A stretch of 64,000 bases of DNA. Source: Hemileia vastatrix (Eukaryota > Basidiomycota > Pucciniomycetes > Pucciniales > Zaghouaniaceae). The notes under the pieces were generated by a model that was given only the letters and a program-made list of their open reading frames with translations, ran no database searches and was not told where the DNA came from. The translations under genes and the position numbers were made by a program. The DNA lies in contig JASXTE010000007.1 in assembly GCA_030280995.1 (NCBI GenBank), positions 3,146,001-3,210,000 on the forward strand. Reading direction: 5' to 3'. Shown here in pieces: positions 41,672 to 53,529 of this stretch (within the stretch, counting starts at the first letter, position 1; every line of letters starts with the position of its first letter).

Positions 41672-44600
41672 CTCCCTCACTCTAAAAAAAAAATAAATAA
41701 TAATAATAATAATAATAAAATGCTATGATTTTTTCTTTTTATATTTCTTTAGCAGAGTAGGAAGATGAGATATCTCTTTCCCAGGTATCCATGAATCATA
41801 TTCAGATGATTTATTCTTGAATCTCAATAAGTATTCTTTACCTTTTTCAGCAGTAACTATTCTGTCATTTAGAATCTTATCAATTTATTCTGTTTCAGTG
41901 ATTTCATTAAGGGTCTTTTTTGGTCTTCCCCTTCTTTTGGGAAATAAATCATTATTGGATGTGCAATGTTTCAAAAGAGATATTGGAAAAACAGGATGTT
42001 TTCTGTCATATGGAGAATACAAAATAACTTCAACTGCATTATCACCAACCATTCTTCTGACAACAAATGGACCTTCAAAAATGGGTCTTTCAATTTGTTA
42101 TTACCTTGTAAATTGAAGTGGACTTTAGAAATCAGTACTTCATCACCCTTTTTGTAAAAGTGTCTTCTTTATGGGATTTTTTCCCTCTCTTCTTCTCATA
42201 TTCAAAGGATTTTTCAATACATTTTTGAGCATGACTTCTGAAAAGTGGTTGCATTTGAAGAAAAGATTTTACAACAGGGTCTAAATCCAATTTAGGTATT
42301 TTATTATTGAGAATTTGGGGAGGAGTATTTGGAACATATCCAAGCCAGAGCTCAAAAGGCTTTCTTTGAGTAACAGAATGAACAGTGCTATTATAAGTAG
42401 ATTCCAAACCAAGAAGTAAGGTAAACCAATCATGAGTAAATCTGTCATTGTCTTTTTACTCAAGGTCAAAGGCACAATACCTTCTTATCATGTCCTCTAA
42501 GGTCTGAATCATCCTTTCAGCTAATCCATCAGTTTGGGGGTGATGTGAAGTAGAAAGTTTCAGATCACAACCACAAACATCCATCAGAGACATCCAAAAT
42601 TCAGAAGTAAATTTATGGTCTCTGTCAGAGATTATGGCTTTAGGAAAACCAGCAGTATTAAAAATATGAGACCACCATAAGGAAGCTAATTCTTTAGTGG
42701 AAACATCCTTGTGAGGAGGGATAAATTTACACATTTTTGTGAATCTATCCACAATAACCCAACAAGAGTTATAACTGTCATTCCCAGGAATGGGTAATTC
42801 ATGTTACAAAGTCCATGTTGATTATCTACCATGGTGCATCAGGAGGTTCAATATGTTGCATTAATCCAGCTCTTTTACCAGTCAATCTTTTTGATTTTTG
42901 GCAAGAATCACAAGACTCAACATATAATTTAGTGTCTTCAGACATATTAACCCACCAAGCAGTGTTTTTAATTCTGATCATTGTTTTTTCAAGGTCAAAA
43001 TGTCCTGCTAATACGTCATCATGACAAAGATTTAAGGTGGTTTCTTTCATGGAAGGAGGAATAACAATGACATTGGTCAGTTTTCTCCTGTAATAAATAT
43101 AACCATCTTCAATGGAAAACTTTCCTTCACTCAAATCATGTTGGTACTTTGGAGGAAGAGTTTTTATTAATGCTTGAATAGAAGCATTTTTTAGATCATT
43201 CAAGATTGTAACTAATTTATTTAAATCAGAATCTTTTTCATATGAATCCAGAATTAATTGTAATAGTTCCTCTTCCATATCAACAATATATATACCATGT
43301 ATATGAACTGTATAATCTTCAGGTACATAAGCTTGATTGGAGACATCATTTGGAGGAGGTAGTCTAGACAACATATCTAAATTGGAATGGAAATTTCCAA
43401 CTCTTTGAATAATATTCATTCTAGTTGCCACCTAAACATATGTCTATTTGGTGTTTTCAAGTTTAAGAGGGATTTTACCGCACTGAAATCAGTAACTAAT
43501 TCAAATTTTTGATCATCTAGGTAATAATGAAGCTTTTATAAAGCCCATACAACTGCTAAGCACTCTAATTGAGTGGCACCATACTTCAATTCACTATTTC
43601 TCAAGGTTCTTGAAATATAAAAAATTACTACTGCTCAACATTTATCATTTATAATTTTTTTTCTGGTCGATGGAAGCTCCTAGTCCAACAGAACTTGCAT
43701 CTGTGTAGAGGATAAAAGGTTTATTGTAATCTGGGAAAGCCAGGATTGGGGCAGTCATTAAACATTTCTTTAATGTGTCAAAAGATTTTTGTGTATCCTC
43801 ATTCGATATATGAGCTACATCCTTTCTGGTTAATTTGGTTAGGGGGAGGGCTATGACTTGATAATTTTTAATGTATTATCTATAGTAACCACACATTCCC
43901 AAAAAACTTTGTATTTCCCTCACAGAAGTTGGTGCTTCCACATTCTGGATAGCAGCATTTTTACCCTGGTCTACACATATTTTGTAAGCCATAAACAACA
44001 TGACCCAGGACTTTCCAGGATTGAAAGCCAAATTTACACTTTTTTAAGGATAGAGTCATGTTAATGTCATCCATTATTTGGAAGACTCTTCCTAAGTGTT
44101 GGATATGTTCATCAAAAGTTTTAGAAAAAAGTATGATATCATCAATATAAACCATGAGCCATCCTTCAATTATTTCTTGATGGAAAGTGTTATCCATGAC
44201 TTTTTGAAAAACTGAAGGAGCATTTTTAGGGCCAAATGGCATCCTAACATACTTATATATTCCCATATGAGTAGCAATAAGCAAAAAATTTTGTGAATTT
44301 TTCTCAACAGAAATTTGATGATAACCTTTATTGCCATCCAGACAACTAATAAATTTTGCACCCTGTAAGGTAGCATGAATTGAATTAATTCTGGGAAAAG
44401 GATAAATATCATCCACAGTATAAGTGTTTAATTCTCTGTAATCTCCACATAATCTAGCCTTATCTTTTTCATAAGAAATTAAGACTGGGGATATGACACA
44501 ATATTTTGGGGTGACATCCACTTTCTCAATTATATTCATTTTCAATAAGGTAGAAATATTATCTTCAATATCCTTTCTTTTTGTTGGAGAAGCAGGATAT

Positions 44601-45877
44601 GGTTTTTTCTTAAGGGTAGGAGGAATATCACTCAAATTACAGGATAAGGTAATTTTCATTTCTTCCTGAACAATTCCCAAGACATGAGAACCATGAGCAA
44701 AAGCCATAGGGAAAGAGGTAATAGAGGCAACAATAGAATCTTTTTGTTCACAAGTCAACTGATCACCAAAAGAAGCAGTATTTATTTCATGTAATAAATC
44801 ATCCATTTCAGTTGTTGTTCTACCTTTACATTGGGTCAGTGAGTTACAAGATTTCAACAAATGCCCAGAAGGTCTAGGAGAAGAAATTTTGAATTTTCTT
44901 TTGCCATTCATTCCTAAGGTAAAGCAATTATTTGCTGGGTCCAGCTTCACACCAAACATGGTTAAAATATCATTTCCCATAATAAACCAATTGCTCAAAT
45001 TATAATTTTTCATGACAACAAACTCACAAATAGCTCTGACAAAACCACCATTATATTTGAAGAATACAGAGGTTTTGTATTTGCCAATGGGATATAAAAC
45101 AGAGCCATAATTTCTCCATTTTTCAGATGTTATTGGTACCAATTTACTATGATAATTATTATCTACTAAAGCAAGTGCCTTTTCAGACACCACACTACCA
45201 CCAGCACCAGAGTCAAGAACAACCTCAACATTTTTACCATTAATAATAACTGGTGCTCTCAAAGGGGAGATGAATATGGAACTTTCAGTAATATCTTTAA
45301 CAATTTGAGAATTTTCTACTGAAGATAAATAAAAGTTACAAGTTTCAGATAAATTATCCAAATATTGTACATCATGTTTTAACATTAAAACATCATTGAG
45401 GGATTCATTCTCATAAGAGATATTACTATTACAGTCACTTGAAGATTCATCAAGGTCAACTGTAGCATCTTCAAGATCTTCAGTTTGTTCAACAAGATGA
45501 ATTTTCTTGTCACAAACATGTCCTTTTTTCCATGATTTGTTACATTTATAACAATTATTAGTTGCATATTTTTTTAGAGCAACTGGAGCAGAGGGTTTAC
45601 AAGGTTTTTATGGAAGTTTTGGTGAAGGTTTGATTTAGTCATTGGAAGGCTTTAAGCAATAATTCCTTGGTTCATATCTGTGGATGAGTAGTACCTCATT
45701 ACAGATATTAATAAAAGAAGAATTTTCTCTCACATTCTCAGTCCTGGCTACAATCAAATCCCTCAGTGAGTTTGGCAGTTTACAGAGACTTTTGTCCCTC
45801 CAAATATTATAATCCATTTTTGGATCCATAGCTCTAAGAATTTTTGTTATTTTCATGAGGAAACTAATAAGTCTCTC

Positions 45878-47053
45878 TGTCAGTGTATCTAGTATATAAG
45901 TATGATTTAATAGTATTTATTAATGGTACTACTACTTATTTATAAATGATTTAGTGAATAAACCTCAGGGGAAGACTAATAAAATAGTTATACTCAAACA
46001 AAACTCACAATACTTGGATTTAAATGCGTGCTAGTGGTGGAAAAAAGATAAATAGAATATAGTTATAGCTTATATAATGATAATATCAACTTATAAAAGG
46101 CTTTATAATATATTTATAAATGTTAATAATTGTATTGGAGTGTTTTATTGAATTGTAGTAAGTAATTGATGATAAATAACTGTCAAAATCCTGTCTTACT
46201 TATACCCAAATCCCCTGGAGTGCACAGACCTTCAATCCAGATGATGTCACTGCTATCCCTGGCAATTACAGCACTGTGAGGGCCCATCACCTCTCCATGG
46301 CGTCCACTTCAAGCAGATTCAACACCCAGACCTCCAGTAAGGACCCTCCATCACAATTAATGATAACACAGACCCATACCATAAATAGAAAATCCAGATA
46401 AAAGCGGATACCATAAAGAAGCAGATAAAATAACTAATCCAAAAGGAATAAAATAAAAGACAAAGCTTATAAAGGAAAAACTTAAATTTCCAAGCCCTCA
46501 ATAACATCCCCAAGCATCCATATTAACCCAGAAATGACCTCCCAGCCCATCAATCTGTGAATATCCATCCAAGGAAACAGATTAAGTTGTCCAAACTGAG
46601 TACATGCGCCTTAAATAGATGTATATGCTTTTGTAGGCATTGTTAATCCACTGAATACGTCCATATGACCTAAAATTAGCAGAAAAACAAAGTTTATAGG
46701 CTATTAAGAGGCTAAACCCCACTTATAGACCTAAATATACATAATATACTGCATATTTCACTGAATATGAGATTTATGTATACATATAAGCTTATGTATG
46801 TCAATAATTACTTATTATCACTTAAGATAAATATATTATGACTCCATTAACACCTTAATAAGTATTATTAGGCTATGGATAAGCTATTTAAACTACTATA
46901 AGTTATATAATAGTGTAATAATTATATATATATGTATTATAAACATATATATAAGTGTTTTAACCTTATTTTTAAGATATAAGCTTAATGTATTTAAGGT
47001 TATTGTATTTTAAACATAAGAGTTACTCAGTCCTGGAGATACCTAGGCAGAAA
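45878..47053. mobile_element. Solo LTR of family C inside element 2
   Basis: Starts TGTCAGTGTATC and ends CTAGGCAGAAA (decayed GGCTGACA), 1176 bp, flanked by CTCTC at 45873-45877 and 47054-47058. Removing it restores continuity of the gag domain relative to element 1. It is therefore a later insertion reduced to one LTR by recombination. Related LTRs: 21606-23300 and 26168-27248. Confidence 0.8.
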
Positions 47054-48383
47054 CTCTCAGTAGAAGAGGATGTATATTTAGCATTCTCATATAATCTTTG
47101 CTGTGCCAATCTGAACTTTGAACCACCAAATTGATTCTTAATCAATGTTTTCCACTCAGCCCAAGTATAGTGATGATTATCCAGCAAGACAGACTCATAC
47201 CACATCAGGGCAAAATTGGAGAATAAGGAAATCAGCTTAGATACTATTTCTTTATCTGGCATGTTATAAGAATTTCTTAAATTATCAATTCTTTGAATAA
47301 AATGCTGCCAGTCAGATGAAGAATCACCATCAAAGGTGGGATATTGAACAATTTTAGGCCAATTTTTATGGCTACTTGGCTGATCAACTTTATAATTATT
47401 CATGATAATTAATTCCTGAAGCTTGGATAAGTGTTCAGAAATTTAATTATTGAAAGAAACAGCTGGCTCATGATGAGTATTGAAAAACTTTTTGTGTTCC
47501 AAAGAAGAAGTAATAGATACATTGTCAGGCTGTTTACTGAAAACCCTTAAAGGGGGGTAATAACTACTGTTCTCAGGCTGTTTACACTTATTCTTGAAGG
47601 GCTTATGAGTAGTAGTGTCAATTTGACACTCAAGCTCATCAGGAATAAGAGGTAAGGTTGAGAAGTTTCTCTCAAGATTAGACAGAGAATTTTTCAACCT
47701 AGGAAATTCAGATAGTTGATCATTAAATTTTGTAAGAGATAAAAAATTTCTGTCTTCATATGCTGAGAATTTATTACTCAAAGCTTGCATATCAATTTTC
47801 AATGTTGATAATTCCTTATGTAAGGATGAACTTTCATCTCTTAATGAAGCATTTTCATTTACAAGGGGTTTTAAATCATGAATACTTTTGTGCAAATTAG
47901 AAAACTTATCCACAAGAGACTTGTCATCACTTTTTGATTTTTTTTGATGAGCAAGAACAGTATTCAAGGTGTCTTTCAATTTAAAATCAGCAGTATCTTG
48001 AGCAGAAGAACTCATTTTACAATGTAAATGCAGATTATTTAATCTTTCATTCTCATGTTTCAACAAATCTCTCAGTAGTCTATCTTTGATAACACCAAAA
48101 TCAGGAGAGTTTTTTAATCTTTCCTCAGAAGTTTTCTCAAGAAAGACATATACCTCAGGGGCAAAAGAATCATTTTTAATTGCAAGAGAAGAATTAATTA
48201 AAGAAGTTGAGGTTAAGTGTAAAGGTTCAGCAAATGACAATTTACTAATTACATCATTTGGGCTGCTCATAACAGGAAGTTGTCTCTTAATAGGTTTAAC
48301 AGTTCTTTCACTATGATCAGCAATATTACCTGTAGAAGAAGATTTATTATTATAATTACCAACATTTTTATCAAACAAATTAC

Positions 48384-48818
48384 TCACCATGGAAAGGGAA
48401 GAAACTTCCCCTGTGCTTTCTTTTTTCTGCCTCCCAGATAAGGATGGGCCTGTTAATGGTAATTTTGTGTCCTGGATGGGCCAGGTTGATGAGCTGGTTA
48501 ATGCTGTACATTCTGCTGGTAGTGGCTCATGAGATAGTCCCATTTCCACTGCTCCAATCCCAGGGTTTTTTGATTTTGCTGGAAAAATCTGGGGGTTTGG
48601 TGGGCTTGTAGCTGAGTCTGATTGGTCTTTAAGGGAGGAGGATGTTCCTGTCTTTGAGTCAAGAGCTCCTGAACTTTGCTCCAGAGGGTTTCCACTTTTG
48701 CCTTGTAGGTTATATTGTCTTCCTTTTGTGCCTTTATGTGACCTGATAAATTGTTTACCTGCTGTGACAGTGAAATCTTTTTTATCTTTATTCCCTTTAA
48801 AAGAATTTTTCAGATTTA
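48384..48818 (-). pseudogene. Overprinted coiled-coil ORF, decayed copy in element 2
   Basis: Same +1 frame as 10760-11293: KGIKIKKISLSQQ, NLSGHIK, ITYKAKVETLW, WKWDYLMSHYQQNVQH, then two TAA stops; HQPGPSRT, HPY and GKF...FPW follow, ending at TGA. An upstream TGA at 48816-48818 and loss of the start ATG show decay, while the gag frame on the same bases stays open. Confidence 0.6.
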
Positions 48819-49026
48819 TTAGATGCTTAACTTCTTTCAGAGTTGAATGGGGAGGGGGATTTTCCACTCCTCCTGACTTTCTATGTCCTGAAGAATTTGA
48901 AGGTTTTTTGTCAGCTGAAGAATTTTTGTAAGTTAATTTTGAAGAACCTACAGATTCATTATCAACATCCACATCGATTTCATCAACATGAAGACTATTC
49001 ATGCAGCTCGTTATGCTACTGGACAT

Positions 49027-49700
49027 AAAAACTGTGAACAAAAATCATTTGGATATAATCAATGATTTAAATTTATATTTTTCAAAGTAAAAAAAAATTC
49101 AACTTATTTTAAAAATTAAATATAAATTTTTATTCAGCTTATAATTCAATTAACAATAATAATGTAATAAAAAATATGTATTTAAAAATTATATTAATAA
49201 AGAATAAACAATAATTATTTTTGGACAAACCAAAAAGGGTTAACAAATCAATCAAAAATAATTAATATCAAGAAATATATTGGTAATATTGGGGCTAAGC
49301 ACTGAGTACTATTATGGTCAACCAATAATATAAATATTTTAATAAAAAAATTAATTTAATAATTCTTTTAAGAAAATAATGATCTTCTAGGACTAAGAGA
49401 ATAACTCAATTATAGTCAACTAGGAAAAAAAATTTATTTAAAAAATATAGATCACTTACACTCAGTGACTCAGCAAAATAGCCAAGGCACTGTTATTGCA
49501 CTAAAAATTTAATAGTAGAGTTGATAGGTACAAAGGTTTACTTACTATAGTGATCAAGAAATCGCCTTAAAATATATATGAAATAATATTATATGAACCA
49601 AATAAGTTGAACCCAAGCTCAAAACACAGTTGCGGAAAAAATTGACTTTTTTGCGCTAGATGGTCCGTGCATCAAGTCAATCATCCAAAGTCATCATTGT
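49027..49700 (-). other. Untranslated leader of Gypsy element 2
   Basis: Homologous to 11442-12124 (ACTCAGTGA(A/C)TCAGCAA, TTACTATAGTGATC, CTAG(G/A)TGGTCCGTGC). No gene. A primer-site-like TGGGGACCTTTCCAAACA lies at 49701-49718 on the minus strand, two bases from the LTR. Confidence 0.6.
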
Positions 49701-49720
49701 TGTTTGGAAAGGTCCCCAGT

Positions 49721-50998
49721 TGTTGGCTGGTTGTCTAGAAGAAGGAGGAGAAGAAGAAGGGAAAGAGTAGAGAAAAGGAGAAGAGGAAAAAATAAAGGAA
49801 GTAATAAAAAAAGCATATAAAGAATATTTTAAAGGGAGTGCAACAACGGCTTTTGGGACTGTTGACAAGGCAAAATTAATGGTTTAAAAGGGTATTATAA
49901 TCAAGTAAGTATTTTTTTTCTGCTTAAATAAAAACTACAAACTACTAATATTCTTAAAGCAACCTTATTTTATTTAATATAGAAGTTAAAAGGGAGACAA
50001 GCGCCACAAGTAACTAATATAAAAATGTATTGTTAAAATAATATGATAATGTAAGCAATGGCAGCTAGAAGGGATTACCAAGGCCTTTTTATAGGTAAAG
50101 GGACCTCTGAAGCTCCACAAGTGAGTATATACAAAATAATAATAAGGTGAAACAAGAATTTAAAAGAATATAACTAAAACCTAGAGATTAAGAGAAAAAC
50201 ATGAAACAATTATGTAAACCTGTGAGTAAGTAACCAATTTTCCCACCATAATTTCACAAAAAAATTAATTAAAATAATGAGTAACTAAGTAAGTCTGAAA
50301 CATAAGAACTGTGAGTAACATGATCTAAAATAGGTATTAAAGTGAAATTTCAAGGGTTTAATTGAAACAAATAAAATTATTTTCACACAAAAATTCATGT
50401 AATCAATTTAATCCAGTATAAAGCAAAATAAATAAATTTTTTTAACTACTTAATTAATTCAATAACCAGTTTAGATGAAACAAATAATTAATTTAATGAT
50501 ATTTCTAATTTAAGGTGAGAATTTGAATACCATTTTATTAAATAAGTGTTTTAAATTATTTAATAATTTTTCTGACACAATTAAGGGTCAAAAAAGTGCC
50601 CAATATTTATGGATAATAACATACAAAAAGTTGTATTTAATATATAGATTTTATTAATTAAATTTTAATTAAATTATAAGTTAATTTTATCATTAAACTT
50701 ATAGTATATATTTATAAATAAATAATTATTAATTTATAAATATTAAATACCTAAAAATGCGCAATGATTTTATAGAATATAATATATATATTATGTTTTA
50801 TGTAAGTGTATAAATAATTTACTTAATAATGAGATCAAAATGATTATTGTTTTACTTATTCATAAATTATTTATATAATTTCATTACCCAATAAAATATT
50901 TTATTTTTATTACATAAAATACATAATTTTATTCCCTCTTATGGTTCCAATAAATTATAATAGAAATTTACTGTGCTCCTGAGAGAGCCTGGCTGAAA
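49721..50998 (-). repeat. 5' LTR of Gypsy element 2 (type 1)
   Basis: 1278 bp, TGTTGGCTGG to GGCTGAAAA, related throughout to the 1142-bp LTR of element 1 (CTAGAAGAAGGA, AAGAGAAAAACATGAAACAA, AAAAATGCGC, GAGCCTGGCTGA). It is clearly diverged and longer. It abuts the left part of family-B copy C. Confidence 0.75.
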
Positions 50999-51379
50999 AC
51001 TTTTTTTCTTAAATTTTCATTTTTTTCACAACCACATCTTTTCCACATCATTTCTTCCTTGGCCACCCATTCCCTCTCATATGAGATGATGCAGACCTCC
51101 ATCCCATCATCAATCTTTGGCACACACTCCTCACTGAGATTTGAATCATTTTATTGTAACATTTTAACCAGGCATGCTTTTTTTTCCTTCTTTTTTTTAT
51201 ATTTTAAACATTTTAACCTCTTTTCTTGTAACATACCAGTTTCATAGTTGTCTCCCAGAAAATCCAACACTTGAAGGGAAATTCAAAAAATAGCTACATC
51301 ACAAAGGTCTATCTGTAATGCAAAGCCCCTCACCAGAGAAATCAAAGTCTGGACAGCTAAAAAAAAGGAAGATTATATG

Positions 51380-51915
51380 ATCATCATCAACTTCCTCAAA
51401 ATTAAAAAAGGCCTCAACTTCAATGAAATTGAACCATCTTTTAAAACATGTTAATACGTCAAACAGCTCATTGGGCTCCCTTGATAATTATTTTGAGAAA
51501 CAAGATATAAGGAAGAATTGTTCACCATATATCTTTTCAATAACATATTTGTTTTTTCTTTCTATTCAATTTTCTCAGAAAAATCCTCTATTGCAAAAAA
51601 ATAAAATAAAACCTTCAATTTGAGAAGATGAAATTTGATCACATGCTAATGAAATATCAACAGACCTTAGATTTGGAGGAATTTTTTTTTTTTTGCTTCA
51701 ATCAAACTTTGAAAAGGCTAAATGTGAGACAAAGGAGATGGAAAGAGCTCATCATTTTTTGGATAAAACAAAAGACTGTGAATTTCAAAGAGAAATGGCT
51801 AGTTGTGAATTGGAAAAACATGAAAGTTTTTTTTTTTTTTTTAAAAAAAAAAGAATTCATTACAGAATGTATAGAAAATGGTCAATCTTATGAGGACATT
51901 ATAAAAAATACTTGA
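51380..51915 (+). pseudogene. Myb-like/coiled-coil gene remnant (copy C)
   Basis: Start block near 51380 (INFLKIKKGLN), then frameshifted debris. A readable C-terminus at 51628-51915 has LMKYQQTLDLEE, T-run frameshifts and KKKEFITECIENGQSYEDI, corresponding to the KKKDFLIECVKANKS end at 28.9 kb. Disrupted by T homopolymers and stops. Confidence 0.45.
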
Positions 51916-52129
51916 CTTATTTAATTGATTAATTTTTTTTTGGGTTATATTAATTTTGTTTTATTTCTTATTGTTGATTATTTCATATATGCTAACTTTT
52001 TAAAGGTTTTGATTCTAGATGTTTTTTTTGAATTGAAAACCTTATACATTTCTTCTTCTTTAAATTCAAATAATTAAACTTACTTTTCTAAATACAGCTA
52101 ATTCAAAAAAAACTCAATATCTGTTTTAA

Positions 52130-52290
52130 AAATTTGGCAATACCCAACCCTGCATTTTATTGAAGCAAGGGGTGGGTATCACCAAAATTTTTCTAAGTCA
52201 TCTATTTCACATGTCAAAATTGAAAATTTGGCAATACCCTCCCCTGCATTTTATTGAGTTAAGGGGTGAAAATCACCAAAATTTAATATA
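52130..52290. repeat. Hairpin repeat units (copy C)
   Basis: Two units with TGCATTTTATTGAAGCAAGG and GGGTGGGTATCACC, as at 29170-29580, again between the Myb-like and Tet-like genes. Confidence 0.6.
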
Positions 52291-52599
52291 ATTCTATAAA
52301 TTAATAATTAAATAAATAAGATATCTCAAATTTACTAGTTTTAAAGTAATGAAAATTCCTCAAGCCAAGATGTGGACCAAGTCTAGAAACTAAGTTTGGA
52401 ACTTTCCACAGGTATAGGCAAGATGAACCCCATGAATCAAATTAATGTTATCATGATTACCTTTTATAAAACTAAAGGTCATTGGCTCATTACTTTAGTT
52501 TAGTAAATTCAAATATCAGATTTAATTATTAAAAATTCATGAAAGAATAAAAAATATTTGATGACATTATTAATTTCCATACTTTTTAGATCTACTTAA

Positions 52600-52699
52600 A
52601 GTTTTATTAAATTTATAGCTTTTACCTTCTTTTTTTTCTTTTTGACTCCTTGTATTAGTTTTTGACTAGTTTGGAAGGAGAAGCCAAAATGAGTAAAGT
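52600..52699 (-). pseudogene. Tet-like oxygenase, 3' end separated by Gypsy insertion
   Basis: Minus strand THFGFSFQTSQKLIQGV followed by Lys-rich residues and a stop, matching the LTHFGCIFQIS end at 29.95 kb. The rest of the gene lies beyond the Gypsy element from 61154. Confidence 0.6.
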
Positions 52700-53493
52700 T
52701 TTCAAGGTGTTCTTTTGGTCTAGAAGATTGGTTTGAGGTTTTTACAAGGAAATTTAGGGCTTTATTGAACTCTCAAAGAATAGTATGTATTTCTTAATCA
52801 AAATGATTGTTTTACTCAAATAAAAGAGGTAGTTTTAAAATATTAATATAGATTATAGATTAGAATTATGTTGTTGTAAATACTAAGGTTATAAAATATA
52901 GAAATAAGTGTTGTATTGTAATTGTAATAATAAAGTAAGTGATGAATGAATGTCTTGAAAAAAACAAAGTAAGAGGCCTTTTATAGGCAAAACATGAGGG
53001 AATAAAATATACGGAATTTACACCATCTACTGTAAGAGTGTGAGAAAAAGGATAACAAAGAAAAGGAGTACATATATGACATAAGAAATAAGTAAACTGG
53101 TACGTCAACAAGGGCATCAAATTTATTAGCAATAAAGTTTGAGTTCCTTGGTCTGTCACAATTAATTACACAATAATTAATTAATTATATTACTTTCACA
53201 GGATTCCAGATCTCTCACTGAGGTAATATAATTTTTTTAAAGGTTTTTTTATTATAATTTTATTATTAAATTTTATTCCCATTGACTTATACTATTGAGC
53301 ACGGTGTTAGGGAGTAAAATTGTAGGGGACATTTAATTTACACTAATTATTTATATTACTTATTGTACTTAACTAGTTGATTGTAAGTAATACTTAAGTA
53401 GATAATTAATTATTAGTAAGAAGAAGGGGCGTGGCTTCAACTCAGTAAAATAATTAATTATTTTACCAGTTAAGTCTAGTAGCCTGGCTGAAA
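52700..53493 (-). repeat. 3' LTR of Gypsy element 3
   Basis: 794 bp, same length as 60360-61153, nearly identical with a scatter of mostly transition differences. The left flank AAAGT (52695-52699) equals the right flank AAAGT (61154-61158), a clean 5-bp target duplication. The TATA box CCTATAAAAGG is intact at 52977-52985. The polypurine tract (TAGAGTGAGGGAGT) follows at 53494. Confidence 0.93.
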
Positions 53494-53529
53494 CTCCCTC
53501 ACTCTAAAAAAAACAATAAAAAAATGCTA

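Larger units (their letters stand above)
41710..49026 (-). pseudogene. Gag-Pol of Gypsy element 2 (mosaic, disrupted)
   Basis: Gag N-terminus 47443-49026 is still open; a stop replaces Glu in NNEISE, and capsid 47059-47403 follows. The solo LTR at 45878-47053 splits the gag domain. Then protease (DSGAGG), RT with YIDD (43961-45385, open for 474 codons), a broken RNase H, and integrase pieces at 42826-43431, 42456-42752 and 42132-42407. From about 43.0 kb leftwards the sequence agrees with element 3 (TMIRIKN, GLMQHIEPPDAPW, TQRKPFE), whereas rightwards it agrees closely with element 1. Defective. Confidence 0.85.
50999..52694. mobile_element. Family-B transposon copy C, left part
   Basis: Continues after Gypsy element 3 at 61154. 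Bases 51010-51500 match copy D (TTTTTTTCACAACCACATC, CTCACTGAGATTTGAA); 51628-51915 is the end of the Myb-like gene; 52130-52290 the hairpin units; from 52330 on it matches 29640 onward. The left inverted end is missing, lost at the Gypsy LTR. Confidence 0.6.
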
